From JAGOPO01 sp035524755 (GTDB taxonomy: Bacteria; Patescibacteriota; Minisyncoccia; 2-02-FULL-40-12; GWA2-44-9): DNA of 64,000 nucleotides. The translations under genes and the position numbers were made by a program. Where the stretch lies: NCBI GenBank assembly GCA_035524755.1, contig DATKOD010000003.1:1-64000 (forward strand). Reading direction: 5' to 3'. Positions 47,796-57,332 of the stretch are shown here, piece after piece (positions within the stretch are counted from its first letter, which is position 1; each line of letters begins with the position of its first letter). A model generated the notes under the pieces. It saw nothing but the letters and a program-made list of their open reading frames with translations, was not told the DNA's origin and ran no database searches.

Positions 47796-49349
47796 ATGAA
47801 GCGTAACGAATTGCTGGTCTTGCTGTTGATCCTTGCGATCGCAAGTTGGTTCCGGCTCGCCGGTCTTCACGACACGCCGCCCGGGCTCTACCCGGACGAA
47901 GCCATGGTCGGCAACGAGGCTATCAATGCGTGGAACACGAAGACGTTCTCCGTCTTCTACCCGTACAACAACGGAGAAGAAGGCCTGTACGCCGATATCG
48001 CATCGATCCCAATCCACTTTCTCGGCAATACGGCCTTTTCGCTCCGGCTCGTGTCAGCCATCGCAGGCATCCTGACGGTCCTTGGCGTCTATCTTCTGGC
48101 GCGGCGGATGTTCGACTCGTGGGAGCTCGCCGCGATGGCCGCATTTTTCTTGGCGACCGGTTTTTGGCATGTGAATTTCTCACGTATCGGGTTCCGCGCC
48201 ATTCTGGCACCGATGTTCGCCGTATGGGGATTCTATGAACTCTATAAGGGCCTGGAGACCAACCGGATATGGCATTGGGTGTTGGCGGGTGTCTCGTTCG
48301 GTTTGGGCATGTACACCTACATCGCGTTCCGCGTGATGCCGTTGGCCATCCTCTTGGTGTTGGGGGCATACTGGCTTGCCCTCAGTGCGGCGTTCTCGCA
48401 CGGAAAGTTCGCCTTCGTCCGACATCAGCTTGCCGGCGGTGTGGCGGCGATGATCGGTGTCGGGATCCTGGTCTGTCTGCCGATCGCCGCATATTTCGTC
48501 GGTCATCCGGCTGACTTCGTCGGACGCACATCGCAGATTTCCGTATTCAGCACGTCCAATCCCGTGATGACCGTCGCCGTCAATACGGTGAAGACGCTCG
48601 GCATGTTCTTCCTGGCTGGTGATTCCAACTGGCGTCATAACATCTCTGGCGCGCCTATCCTGTTCTGGCCGGTCGCCGCGCTCTTCGCCGCGGGTCTCGT
48701 GCACACGCTTTGGCGGTTCTATGATTCGTGGCGTAAGCGGGGACATCCTGGCGTGGTACAGACACTTCTCCTGTCGTGGTTCCTCATCGGCCTTATCCCT
48801 GAAATCTTCTCCAATGAGGGGATCCCCCATGCGTTGCGTTCCATCATTGACGCTCCCGTGGTCGCCATCATTTCTGCCGTCGGGCTGCACTGGCTGACCG
48901 TGTGGCTACGGAAATGGTATGCCATGCGTGACACGCACAAGATTTGTCTGCCCGGCCCCCGCGGCCACCGCTGGTGTGTCGGTGAGGGTTCGTTGGTCGT
49001 CGGCATCTCCGTCATCTCGCTGTTGTTCGCAATCGGTGTCGCCGAAGCGAACCGCTATTTCGTGACGTGGGCGCAGGATCCGAACGTGCCGGGTGCATTC
49101 AACGAGAACTACGCGGACATCGCACGCCACATCAACAGTCTGCCCCCCGCAACACTGAAATACGTCATCGTCAATGCCGGTGGAGTGCTCGTCAATGGCA
49201 TCCCGATGCCCGCACAGACCGTCATGTACCTGACGGATACGTGGACTCCCGCGGATCAGGCGGCACATCACGTGGTCTATCTCCTGCCCGAACAGGTCGC
49301 GTCCACACGCATCCCCCGTGGCGCTGCCGTGTTTTCCATCGATCCATAG
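47796..49349 (+). CDS. GT39/ArnT-like membrane glycosyltransferase
   Basis: The 517-residue protein has about eleven membrane segments and the GT39 N-terminal signature with Asp-Glu in PPGLYPDEAMVGNEAIN (about 28-44), then FFLATGFWHVNFSRIGFRA. Family members move sugars from lipid carriers to proteins or lipid on the outer face. The ATG at 47796 is preferred; one at 47787 overlaps the -10 box. A second GT39-type gene follows 3 nt later. Confidence 0.87.
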   Translation: MKRNELLVLLLILAIASWFRLAGLHDTPPGLYPDEAMVGNEAINAWNTKTFSVFYPYNNGEEGLYADIASIPIHFLGNTAFSLRLVSAIAGILTVLGVYLLARRMFDSWELAAMAAFFLATGFWHVNFSRIGFRAILAPMFAVWGFYELYKGLETNRIWHWVLAGVSFGLGMYTYIAFRVMPLAILLVLGAYWLALSAAFSHGKFAFVRHQLAGGVAAMIGVGILVCLPIAAYFVGHPADFVGRTSQISVFSTSNPVMTVAVNTVKTLGMFFLAGDSNWRHNISGAPILFWPVAALFAAGLVHTLWRFYDSWRKRGHPGVVQTLLLSWFLIGLIPEIFSNEGIPHALRSIIDAPVVAIISAVGLHWLTVWLRKWYAMRDTHKICLPGPRGHRWCVGEGSLVVGISVISLLFAIGVAEANRYFVTWAQDPNVPGAFNENYADIARHINSLPPATLKYVIVNAGGVLVNGIPMPAQTVMYLTDTWTPADQAAHHVVYLLPEQVASTRIPRGAAVFSIDP

Positions 49350-49352
49350 CCC

Positions 49353-51137
49353 ATGCGAAAATTCCTGACGCCTGCCGCAGCTGCGCTCTGTATCGTCATC
49401 GTCGCCACCGTACTGGCGATCCTGTCATCACGGGATGATGCACCCATCGTCGACGAGGTCCCGCACATCGGCGCCGGATATTCGTACGTGAGTCAGTTGG
49501 ACTACCGGCTCAATCCTGAACACCCGCCGTTGGTCAAGGACATCGCCGGATTTTCGGTCTCATTGTTGCACGTACCCGCATCAGTGTTCATGACGACGAT
49601 GTGGATGAACGATGTGAACGGGCAGTGGGAATTCGGCCGCAATCTCATTTTCCATTCCGGTTTGAATGCCGACGCCGTCAAGACGTTCGCGCGCACACCG
49701 GAAATGATCTTCTTCCTGGTCGCATGCTGGATCGTGTGGCGGTGGATGTCGGAACGTTACAGCAAGGGTACGGCACTCCTGGCGGTCACGTTGTTGGCGT
49801 TCTCGCCGACCGTGTTGGCACATGCGCGCCTGGTGACCACCGATATGGCTGCGGCGACCGGTGCGGTCCTGGCGACGTATTTCTTCGTGCGGTTCCTCCG
49901 TCGTCCCGGCGCCTGGCCGTTCGTCTGGTCCACATTGACATTAGGCATCGCGCTGGTATGTAAATTCAACGATGCGCTTTTGGGACCGTTTTTCCTGCTT
50001 GTCGCGTTCCTCTGGGGACTGGACGGTCACATCGGTTCCTCACGCGCGTGGAAGAACGCAGCGCGTATGGTCGGGTATGCTGTCGCGATCGGCGCCGCAT
50101 CGTTCATTCTCTTCGTCTGGCCGCTGTACATCGTCCAGACGCTCCATGAGCCGATCGCGAAACAGCACGCCGATACCATCGCCATCCTCGGCGCGCATCC
50201 GACCGGCATCCTGCAGAAAGCCGTCGTCTGGGCGTCCGATAAACCCATCATCCGTGCCGCGGGCCACTGGGGTCTAGGACTATCGATGGTCGCTCAGCGC
50301 GAATCGGGCGGCAACACCATCTATTGGATGGGTCGAGTGGTCACCAGCGGCGGAGTCTGGTACTTCCCCATCATCTATCTCCTCAAAGAGCCGATCGCCT
50401 GGTGGATTTTGATGGCATTTGCCGTCACTGCGTTTGCCTTCCATAGACGCCGCCACGCCGGCGAACCGAAGAACGGCACCTGGTGGGCACGGAATGCCGA
50501 CGAATGGGTGTGGGTTCTGTGGCTCATCATCTATTGGGCGGTATCCATGCAGAGCACGCTGAACATCGGCATCCGGCATCTATTGCCGGTCTATCCGTTC
50601 ACCATCATGCTGGTCGCCGGGCGCATCGGTGTCATGAATGACTGGCTGCGCCGTCACAACCCGGACATGGTCAAGCTGTTCACCGTCACTATCGGGCTGT
50701 TGGTCGGCTGGTATGTCTTCGAATCCGTGAGTGTGTATCCGTTCTACCTGACGTATTTCAACCAGATCGCCGGCGGACCGTCGGGTGGCTACCGGTATGT
50801 GACGGATTCGAACCTGGACTGGGGGCAAGACATCAAACGCCTTGGTATCTACGTGGACGATAACCGTATCCGCGCAGTATCGCTGGACTATTTCGGATGG
50901 TCGGACCCCTCCTACTATCTGGGATCTAAGTATGTTTGGACGACCGGTTCGGATTGGAAAGATGCGAAGGATTTCATCCGGCGGAACCGCTCCGACGGTT
51001 GGATCGCCGTGTCCGCGACATTCTTCCAGGAATCCGTCTTCCGTGCCGACGGCCAGGGCGCGTACCGATGGCTTTTGGATTACACGCCCGTCACCGTCAT
51101 CGGCCATTCCATCTTCGTCTGGCATATCACGAAGTAA
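49353..51137 (+). CDS. second GT39-type membrane glycosyltransferase
   Basis: The 594-residue protein has many membrane segments; the Asp-Glu signature is IVDEVPHIGAGYSYVSQ (about 32-48), followed by RLNPEHPPLVKD, as in the PMT branch. A late block VTDSNLDWGQDIKRLG suits an outer-face domain. It probably acts with the preceding enzyme, with which it is co-transcribed (3-nt gap). The transcript ends at a strong shared terminator. Confidence 0.87.
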   Translation: MRKFLTPAAAALCIVIVATVLAILSSRDDAPIVDEVPHIGAGYSYVSQLDYRLNPEHPPLVKDIAGFSVSLLHVPASVFMTTMWMNDVNGQWEFGRNLIFHSGLNADAVKTFARTPEMIFFLVACWIVWRWMSERYSKGTALLAVTLLAFSPTVLAHARLVTTDMAAATGAVLATYFFVRFLRRPGAWPFVWSTLTLGIALVCKFNDALLGPFFLLVAFLWGLDGHIGSSRAWKNAARMVGYAVAIGAASFILFVWPLYIVQTLHEPIAKQHADTIAILGAHPTGILQKAVVWASDKPIIRAAGHWGLGLSMVAQRESGGNTIYWMGRVVTSGGVWYFPIIYLLKEPIAWWILMAFAVTAFAFHRRRHAGEPKNGTWWARNADEWVWVLWLIIYWAVSMQSTLNIGIRHLLPVYPFTIMLVAGRIGVMNDWLRRHNPDMVKLFTVTIGLLVGWYVFESVSVYPFYLTYFNQIAGGPSGGYRYVTDSNLDWGQDIKRLGIYVDDNRIRAVSLDYFGWSDPSYYLGSKYVWTTGSDWKDAKDFIRRNRSDGWIAVSATFFQESVFRADGQGAYRWLLDYTPVTVIGHSIFVWHITK

Positions 51138-51142
51138 CCACG

Positions 51143-51170
51143 CAAAAGCGCCCCGCGAGGGGCGCTTTTG
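51143..51170. terminator. bidirectional terminator shared by the GT39 operon and an ncRNA
   Basis: CAAAAGCGCCCC and GGGGCGCTTTTG form a perfect 12-bp stem around GCGA, with an A run on one side and a T run on the other. Confidence 0.93.
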
Positions 51171-51350
51171 TTCTGAGTTCCGGGAAAAGCCAACCATCAC
51201 TGCAAACTGTCTCGAGAGGGTCAATCTGCTGAGCTGCGAACGGCCGATAAGTGTTATTTTATGCCTGCAAACTGCGGATGAACTTGGCTTTTCCCGAACC
51301 TCGGAGGTGATGAGGTCCGGTGTTGGAATGAACATAGGGACGAACCCTAT
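51143..51350 (-). ncRNA. unclassified small RNA with an anti-Shine-Dalgarno segment
   Basis: A minus-strand promoter and a terminator delimit a 208-nt RNA. It starts at the predicted +1 with a hairpin (ATAGGG-TTCGT-CCCTAT). A long helix joins 51299-51284 (GTTCGGGAAAAGCCAA) to 51193-51177, about 16 bp with one bulge, enclosing about 90 nt. Between the two lies ATCACCTCC (51311-51303), identical to the canonical 3' tail of 16S rRNA, and it can be the loop of an alternative hairpin (GACCTC/GAGGTT). The RNA does not match the tmRNA, RNase P, SRP or 6S landmarks I know. An open frame crosses it, but that frame also runs through the terminator. Confidence 0.65.
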
Positions 51351-51356
51351 GGTGTA

Positions 51357-51385
51357 AGTATATCAAATTGCCTCTAAAAAGTCAA
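51357..51385 (-). promoter_or_regulatory. promoter of the small RNA
   Basis: TTGACT (51385-51380), a 17-nt spacer and TATACT (51362-51357) on the minus strand. The predicted +1 is 51350. The promoter lies just past the stop of ftsQ. Confidence 0.85.
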
Positions 51386-51391
51386 TACCCC

Positions 51392-52153
51392 CTACTTGTA
51401 GTACACCCTGCCGGGGGTGCGGAGATCGATATATGCCGGCTTGAACGAAGGATCATGGGCGTGGTCTCCCAAGAATACCGCGAGCGTTGAAAGCTGATCA
51501 GGAACGTCACCGAGCGCGTCCATATAGACGTCGAAGCTCGCGGTCGTCGTTACCCGTAGACCGCCCGGTTCGGCGTCGGGCAACGTCACGATACGCGCTT
51601 CCATGCCGTCAGCCGCTAGGCCGTCGATCGCCGCCATCAGTCCGGACATGAACTCAGGACTCACCGAATCATCACTACGCTGATCGTTCACCTCCACCAA
51701 AAGCGCCCCGACCGACGGAATGGTTTCGCCCCAGCGGATACCGTCACGATCCCATAATTGACACGCATCGCCACGGCACCAGATACCGATCGGCGTGCGC
51801 TCCACCGCTGAGACGGTGATCCCGCGAGGATATCGCTTCACGACGCTCACATCGCGAAGCGACGGAAATGCATGCGTCACCGCCGCTGTGAGTGCCGCGA
51901 TATGCACCAGAAGAATGTTGCGGCCAATCTGGTCCGCCAACATCACACGGACCGCGTCAGACTCCGACCCCGCATTGACCGAAATATCACGGACTTTCAA
52001 TAACGACGACCACATGAGCACCCAAGCGAGCGCCCCTATAGGCACCACAAACACGAAGAATCGAAGGAGAATGCGCCACCGTGAATGACGTTGCCGCGGA
52101 TGACCGACGACATCATTGAACCGCCCGCTCCGGATACGCGAGGCTCCGTTCAC
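51392..52153 (-). CDS. ftsQ: FtsQ/DivIB-like cell-division protein
   Basis: The 253-residue protein has a basic N-terminus, one membrane helix (FFVFVVPIGALAWVLMWSS, about 32-50), a POTRA-like domain (LLKVRDISVNAGSESDAVRV) and a beta domain ending YIDLRTPGRVYYK, a typical FtsQ end. It links early and late divisome proteins. CRGDAC in the outer domain could form a disulfide. Its start overlaps the serS stop by 4 nt, an unusual place for ftsQ. Confidence 0.8.
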   Translation of the reverse strand: MNGASRIRSGRFNDVVGHPRQRHSRWRILLRFFVFVVPIGALAWVLMWSSLLKVRDISVNAGSESDAVRVMLADQIGRNILLVHIAALTAAVTHAFPSLRDVSVVKRYPRGITVSAVERTPIGIWCRGDACQLWDRDGIRWGETIPSVGALLVEVNDQRSDDSVSPEFMSGLMAAIDGLAADGMEARIVTLPDAEPGGLRVTTTASFDVYMDALGDVPDQLSTLAVFLGDHAHDPSFKPAYIDLRTPGRVYYK

Positions 52154-53469
52154 TCGATGACGTCCCGCCCGCCACAGTACGAGCGGAGCGCCTCGGGCAC
52201 GCGGACGCTGCCGTCCTCATTCTGGAACTGTTCGAGTATCGCGATGATGGGCCGCTGGCTGAACGCGGTCCCGTTGAGCATATGGACCAGTTCGGGCTTG
52301 CCTTCGCCCGTCCGGAACCGGGTCTTGAGGGCGCGCGATTGATAGTCCGTGGTGTTGCTCGATGAATGCGTCTCACGATATTCGTTCTGACCGGGCATCC
52401 ATGTCTCAATGTCGTACGTGGAGGCGGACGCCTGGCCCATGTCACCGGTCGACAGGCGCACGACCCGGTAGTGCAGCCCCAATCCCTGCATCAGCGCTTC
52501 CTCGACGGCGAGGATGAGACGATGCTCGTCGCGCGACGCGCCCGGCTCGCAGACCGTGAACATTTCGAGTTTATCGAACTGATGCACCCGCAGGATGCCG
52601 CGCGTGTCTTTGCCGGCGGCGCCGGACTCGCGACGGAAACAGGTGGAGAACGAGATGTAGCGCAATGGCAGGTCCGCCGCATCGTAGATGTGGTCGTAAT
52701 GCATCGGCCCGATGGATTGTTCCGACGTGCCCACCAGGTACAAGTCATCCTTGGGCAGGTAGTACATCTCGTCGTTGCCGGGTTCGATGCCCGCGCGCTC
52801 GGCGAATCCCATCGCACGCATCATCTCGGGCCGGATGAGCACCGGCGGGATGACCGGCATGAACGTCTTGGCCGTCAATGGGAGCCCATGCTGATGGATG
52901 AGCCCGTCGATGAACGATTCGTCCGTCACCTTGCTGACCGCGTACTGCACTAGCGCGAATTCAAGGAGTGCGGCACCGCCCTTCAGATAACCGAACCGGG
53001 TCCCCGATACGGTCGCGGCGGATTCGGTGTCGATGATGCCCAGCGCCGTCGCGATATCCATGTAGTGCTTCGGAGTGAACGGGAACTCGGGCTTGGTCCC
53101 CCACTCGTGGTCGACGACGTTCGCGGTCGCATCGGCACCCACCGGCACATCGTCCAGCGGGATGTTGGGCAGAGTCTTGATGACGCCTTCGAACAAGCGC
53201 TCGCGAAGCGTCTCCTCGGACTTCTCCAGCTCGGCCACCCTCTCCTTGAGCTCCTTCAGTGACGCGAGCAACGCGGCATCGGGCTTTCCCTCGATCTTCC
53301 CGGCGGCGTTCTGCTCTGCGCGCGCCTGTTCGAGCTGAGTGAGCGCGGTGCGGTACTCTTGGTCGCACGCAAGGATGAAATCGATGTCGCCGTCCACCGA
53401 GAGGCCGCGGGCCTTCATTGCCTTCTTCACCCGATCGGGTTCGGTCCTGATGAGATTGATGTCGAGCAT
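52150..53469 (-). CDS. serS: seryl-tRNA synthetase
   Basis: The 439-residue class II enzyme starts MLDINLIRTEPDRVKKAMKA and has the N-terminal coiled-coil arm that holds the tRNA-Ser variable arm (about 35-105), motif 2 (CFRRESGAAGKDTRGILRVH) and a C-terminal motif 3 region around VHMLNGTAFSQRPIIAILEQ. Length is normal. It sits between lysS (1-nt gap) and ftsQ (4-nt overlap). Confidence 0.95.
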   Translation of the reverse strand: MLDINLIRTEPDRVKKAMKARGLSVDGDIDFILACDQEYRTALTQLEQARAEQNAAGKIEGKPDAALLASLKELKERVAELEKSEETLRERLFEGVIKTLPNIPLDDVPVGADATANVVDHEWGTKPEFPFTPKHYMDIATALGIIDTESAATVSGTRFGYLKGGAALLEFALVQYAVSKVTDESFIDGLIHQHGLPLTAKTFMPVIPPVLIRPEMMRAMGFAERAGIEPGNDEMYYLPKDDLYLVGTSEQSIGPMHYDHIYDAADLPLRYISFSTCFRRESGAAGKDTRGILRVHQFDKLEMFTVCEPGASRDEHRLILAVEEALMQGLGLHYRVVRLSTGDMGQASASTYDIETWMPGQNEYRETHSSSNTTDYQSRALKTRFRTGEGKPELVHMLNGTAFSQRPIIAILEQFQNEDGSVRVPEALRSYCGGRDVIE

Positions 53470-53470
53470 G

Positions 53471-54934
53471 TCAGGTGCGCGGTTTCATGAGCGGGAACAG
53501 CAGGATGTCGCGCAGCGAATGTGAGTCGGTGAACAGCGCGCAGAGACGGTCCATGCCGATGCCGAGGCCGGCCGCGGGCGGCATGCCGTACTCCATCGTT
53601 TCGATGTAGTCGGCATCGACGCGATGCGCTTCCTCGTCGCCCTTCTCCCGTTGTTTGGATTGCTCATTGAACCGTTCAGCCTGATCCAGCGGGTCATTGA
53701 GCTCGGCGAACGCGTTGATCAGTTCGAAACCGCCTATGATGAGCTGGAACCGCGCGACGGTCTGCGAACCGGGCGACACGCGTTTGGACAGCGGCGAAAG
53801 CTCCAGTGGATGTCCGACGACGAACACCGGTTCCATCATCTTCGCACGGAGCGTCTTCTTGTATATCTCGTCAGCGAGGTTCGCTTTCGTCATCGCCTTG
53901 TCGACGACGATGTTCAGCTCCTTGGCTTTGGCGGCGAACTCCTTGACGCTCGCAGCATCGTAGTCCAATCCCGATGACTTCTCTACTAATTCTCCGAAGG
54001 TCATCCGCTTGAACGGTTTCGACAGTGTGATGTTCGTACCCTGGTAGGTGAACGACGGCTTCCCGAACACCTCGGTCGCCATCCAGATGAGAAAGTCTTC
54101 AGTGAACGCCATGAGCCACTCATGGTCCTGGTAGGCCGCGTATGCCTCGAGCATCGTGAACTCCGGGTTGTGCTCCCGGTCCATGCCCTCGTTGCGGAAA
54201 TTCTTCCCAAGCTCAAAAACCCGCTCCATGCCGCCGACCAAGAGACGCTTCAGGTACAGTTCCGGGGCGACGCGCAAAAAGAGTTCCAGGTCCAACGTGT
54301 TCAGATGCGTCGCGAACGGGTGTGCCGTGGCACCGCCGGGGATCAGCTGCAAAATCGGTGTTTCCACCTCCAGATATCCGTGCTCACTGAAGAACCGACG
54401 GGCAAGGTCCAGGATCCTGAATCGCGTCACGAACGCCTTTTTCACCTCGGCATTGAATAACAGGTCCAGTGGCCGGGATCGGTAACGTTCCTCGACATCC
54501 ACCAGTCCGTGCCATTTCTCCGGCAGCGGCCGGATGGCCTTGGCAAGCATGCGCCACCCGGTGACCTCGACGGTCTTTTCGCCGCGCTTGGTCGTGAACA
54601 GGGCGCCGTCGAGTTCGATGAAATCACCGATGTCAGCGGCATCGACGAACAACCGGTACTGGTCGTTCTTCAGCGCGTCTTCCTTTAGGAGCGCCTGGAT
54701 GACGCCGGAACCGTCGTCGATGTCCAAAAACGTGATGCCGCCGTGCGTACGCATCGCCATGACGCGGCCGGCGATGACCACCGGCGCGTGGGATTGTGCG
54801 AGCGCATCGAACTGCTCCAACGCCTCGGTGACGCGGTGCGTCCGCCGACTGGTCGTCGGATACGGGTCGATCCCGGCATCGCGGAGCCGTTTGAGCTTCT
54901 CGATGCGGACATTGCGAAAATCATCCAGCGGCAT
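53471..54934 (-). CDS. lysS: lysyl-tRNA synthetase, class II
   Basis: The 487-residue enzyme has the OB-fold anticodon domain (VVIAGRVMAMRTHGGITFLD, about 50-70), motif 2 (FRNEGMDREHNPEFTMLEAY) and motif 3 (GLGIGMDRLCALF) near the C-terminus. Length is normal. TATACT lies 9 nt before the ATG, so it may have its own minimal promoter in addition to read-through from greA. Confidence 0.95.
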   Translation of the reverse strand: MPLDDFRNVRIEKLKRLRDAGIDPYPTTSRRTHRVTEALEQFDALAQSHAPVVIAGRVMAMRTHGGITFLDIDDGSGVIQALLKEDALKNDQYRLFVDAADIGDFIELDGALFTTKRGEKTVEVTGWRMLAKAIRPLPEKWHGLVDVEERYRSRPLDLLFNAEVKKAFVTRFRILDLARRFFSEHGYLEVETPILQLIPGGATAHPFATHLNTLDLELFLRVAPELYLKRLLVGGMERVFELGKNFRNEGMDREHNPEFTMLEAYAAYQDHEWLMAFTEDFLIWMATEVFGKPSFTYQGTNITLSKPFKRMTFGELVEKSSGLDYDAASVKEFAAKAKELNIVVDKAMTKANLADEIYKKTLRAKMMEPVFVVGHPLELSPLSKRVSPGSQTVARFQLIIGGFELINAFAELNDPLDQAERFNEQSKQREKGDEEAHRVDADYIETMEYGMPPAAGLGIGMDRLCALFTDSHSLRDILLFPLMKPRT

Positions 54935-54957
54935 ATCCCGCTCAGTATACCGCTTTT

Positions 54958-55419
54958 CTACTTGACTTCCAGTATCTTATAATCCACCGGGCCTTTGGGC
55001 GTCGCGACGGAGACCTTGTCGCCCTTTTTGCGTCCCAAAAAGGCAGCACCGAGCGGAGATTCGTTGGAGATGCGGCCGTTGGACGGGTCAGCCTCAGCGG
55101 CGCCGACGATGACGAAATCGCGGCTGTCGCCGTTCGCGGCGACCCGGATGACCGAACCGACGGTCACGGTGCCGCCCCGGGCGCTGGAACTCTCGATGAC
55201 GATCGCATTGTCGAGCATCGACTTGAGCTCTTCGATGCGACCCTCGTTCATCGACTGCGCTTCCTTGGCATCCATGTACTCCTGGTTTTCCGACAGGTCA
55301 CCCTGGTCCTTGGCTTCTTTGATGCGCGCGGCGATATCCCCGCGCGTGGTGTTCGTGCGAAGTTCGTACTCCTCCCGAAGCTTTTCCAGTCCTTCTTTGC
55401 TGAGGTATTGGCTCGTCAT
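54958..55419 (-). CDS. greA: transcription elongation factor GreA
   Basis: GreA rescues backtracked RNA polymerase. The 153-residue protein has the coiled coil (EGLEKLREEYELRT), the acidic tip DLSENQEYMDAKE with the conserved Asp and Glu, and the C-terminal FKBP-like domain (ISNESPLGAAFLGRKKGDKV). Its ATG overlaps the mrdA stop as ATGA. Confidence 0.95.
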   Translation of the reverse strand: MTSQYLSKEGLEKLREEYELRTNTTRGDIAARIKEAKDQGDLSENQEYMDAKEAQSMNEGRIEELKSMLDNAIVIESSSARGGTVTVGSVIRVAANGDSRDFVIVGAAEADPSNGRISNESPLGAAFLGRKKGDKVSVATPKGPVDYKILEVK

Positions 55420-57332
55420 ATATGACTATTGGCGGGTAGTGTAGCACGGGTGAAATACCACTGCAAGAAGGTATTGGTCGCTCGGAGCGCATAGCCCTGG
55501 TTGGAGGCGGACCCCTCAATGAGCACGGTAATGGCGATCTGCGGGTTGTCTGACGGCGCGAAGGCGGTGACCAGAGAGTTGATGCGGGCACCCTTGATGA
55601 CTTCGGCGGTACCCGTCTTTGCGGAGACCGGGACCGGGACATCCTTGAACAGTGACGCGGTGCCGCTGGTGACGGTCCCCCGCATCGCATCCTGCATCGT
55701 GCTGATGACCGAGGCAGAGAACGGCAGGGTTCCCAGTGATATGGCGGGGTAGACGGTGATCGGCTGCCGGGCATCATCGACCGTCCGCGCGGCAACGTGC
55801 GGCTTCCAAATGGTGCCGCCGTTCGCGATGGCCGATACGTACGTGTTGATCCATAACGGCGTCACGGAAAGGTCTCCCTGACCGATGGAGATATTATACG
55901 TGTCGCCCTGGTACCATGCCTCTTGCTTGGTCTGCCACTTCCAGTCCGGCGTCGGCACGAAGCCCGGTTCTTCGCCGGGCAGATCGATACCCAGGCGTTG
56001 GTCTGCGAACCCGGCTTTGAGCGCCGCCGCGATCCGGTCGACTCCCAATCCCGTGAATGATCCGTGTCCCCCGCCGACCGTCATGAAATAGACGTTGCAC
56101 GAGTTCGCGATGGCACGGAACAGGTCGAACGGTCCCGTGTCGGCGCGCCAATTATCGTACACGTACGGGTGCGCGGGATCCTGCGGGTTGGGAACCGAGA
56201 GACTGATGCAATCATTGACGACCGTTTGGTGCGGGGTTATCAGTCCGTCTTGCAGTGCGGTCATGCCGATGTAGGGCTTGATCGTCGACCCGGGGTTGTA
56301 CAATCCGGAGATGGCACGGTCAAAGAGCGGACGCGACCTGTCATTGAACAATGCGTCAACCTGTGTCTGTGACAACGTCCCCGAGAACGCGTTATCGTCG
56401 TATGTCGGGAAGCTCACCATCCCCAGCACGGCGCCCGAGCGCACATCCTGTACGATCGCAGCCCCCTGCGTCAGACCTGTCTCATGGAGGATTGACGACA
56501 GTGATGCGAACAGCTGCTTCTGGATGTCAGCATCGACGGTCAGCACGAGATTCTGCCCCGCCGTCGCCGGTTGCTGATCGGGTGTGTCCCCCGACATGAA
56601 TGAGACCTGGCCATGGGTCCCGCGGAGAACGGTTTCATATGATGCTTCGACACCCAGACGTCCGATGGTATCGGATGGTACGTAATACTGATCGGCAGCC
56701 ATGTCGTTCTTGTTCACCTTGCCGACGTACCCGAGGATCTGCGAGAATTGCTCACTGTCCGTATAGTCACGCTTCGTCGACGTGATGATGGAAAATCCCG
56801 GAGGCAGATTGTTGGTCAGTGCCAGCACCTCGTCGCGGGGAAGGTCGGTCGCAACGAAGAACACCGCACTGGAACGAAGCTGATCATTGATCTGGAGCGT
56901 GAGCTCCTCCGGATCACGGCCCAGCGCATGAGCAAGCGGCACGATATCCGGCAAAGTACCGTCAGGGGCGCGGCGGAGCTGCCGACCGACCACGAGCAGG
57001 TCGAAGCTTGGCACGTTCGTTACGAGCGGGGTCCCGTTCCGGTCCATGATGATGCCGCGCGGCGGCGGGACTGATATGTCCACCGTACGGTTCCGCCAAG
57101 CGATGCCCGCGAACGTATCGTGTTGCAGGACCGCCAGCCAGACGGCGGCACCGACAAGAATCAGACTGCCAAGCGACAGGAGGATGGTCCCGAACCGCCA
57201 GATGGAGTCATCCACCGGTAACTCAAGGTCGGCGAAATGGCTGGCAGCATCGACCAGCGTCTCTTCCGGCGCGACCCATTCATCTCCCCGTTCAGGGTCT
57301 ACACCGTAGGTAGGTTTTCTGTTCCACGCCAT
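55416..57332 (-). CDS. mrdA: penicillin-binding protein 2 (peptidoglycan transpeptidase)
   Basis: PBP2 cross-links lateral wall peptidoglycan with the MreBCD-RodA elongasome. The 638-residue protein has one membrane helix (TILLSLGSLILVGAAVWLAV), the PBP dimerisation region, and the transpeptidase motifs NPGSTIKPYIGM (SxxK), ANSCNVYF (SxN) and SAKTGTAEV (KTG). The ATG at 57332 is likely; other ATGs lie up to 57344 within mreD. It overlaps mreD by about 34 nt. RodA is not in the window. Confidence 0.93.
   Translation of the reverse strand: MAWNRKPTYGVDPERGDEWVAPEETLVDAASHFADLELPVDDSIWRFGTILLSLGSLILVGAAVWLAVLQHDTFAGIAWRNRTVDISVPPPRGIIMDRNGTPLVTNVPSFDLLVVGRQLRRAPDGTLPDIVPLAHALGRDPEELTLQINDQLRSSAVFFVATDLPRDEVLALTNNLPPGFSIITSTKRDYTDSEQFSQILGYVGKVNKNDMAADQYYVPSDTIGRLGVEASYETVLRGTHGQVSFMSGDTPDQQPATAGQNLVLTVDADIQKQLFASLSSILHETGLTQGAAIVQDVRSGAVLGMVSFPTYDDNAFSGTLSQTQVDALFNDRSRPLFDRAISGLYNPGSTIKPYIGMTALQDGLITPHQTVVNDCISLSVPNPQDPAHPYVYDNWRADTGPFDLFRAIANSCNVYFMTVGGGHGSFTGLGVDRIAAALKAGFADQRLGIDLPGEEPGFVPTPDWKWQTKQEAWYQGDTYNISIGQGDLSVTPLWINTYVSAIANGGTIWKPHVAARTVDDARQPITVYPAISLGTLPFSASVISTMQDAMRGTVTSGTASLFKDVPVPVSAKTGTAEVIKGARINSLVTAFAPSDNPQIAITVLIEGSASNQGYALRATNTFLQWYFTRATLPANSHI

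Noticed and set aside
50580..51335. 251-aa minus-strand open frame covering the small RNA
   Set aside because: It runs through the perfect terminator at 51143-51170 and then antisense through the GT39 gene; its translation shows no family-like pattern. The RNA interpretation explains the promoter, hairpins and terminator better.
51143..51350. Small RNA as tmRNA, RNase P RNA, SRP RNA or 6S RNA
   Set aside because: It lacks the tRNA-like ends of tmRNA, the GAGGAAAGTCC block of RNase P, the GGAAG SRP loop region, and end-to-end pairing expected of 6S RNA.
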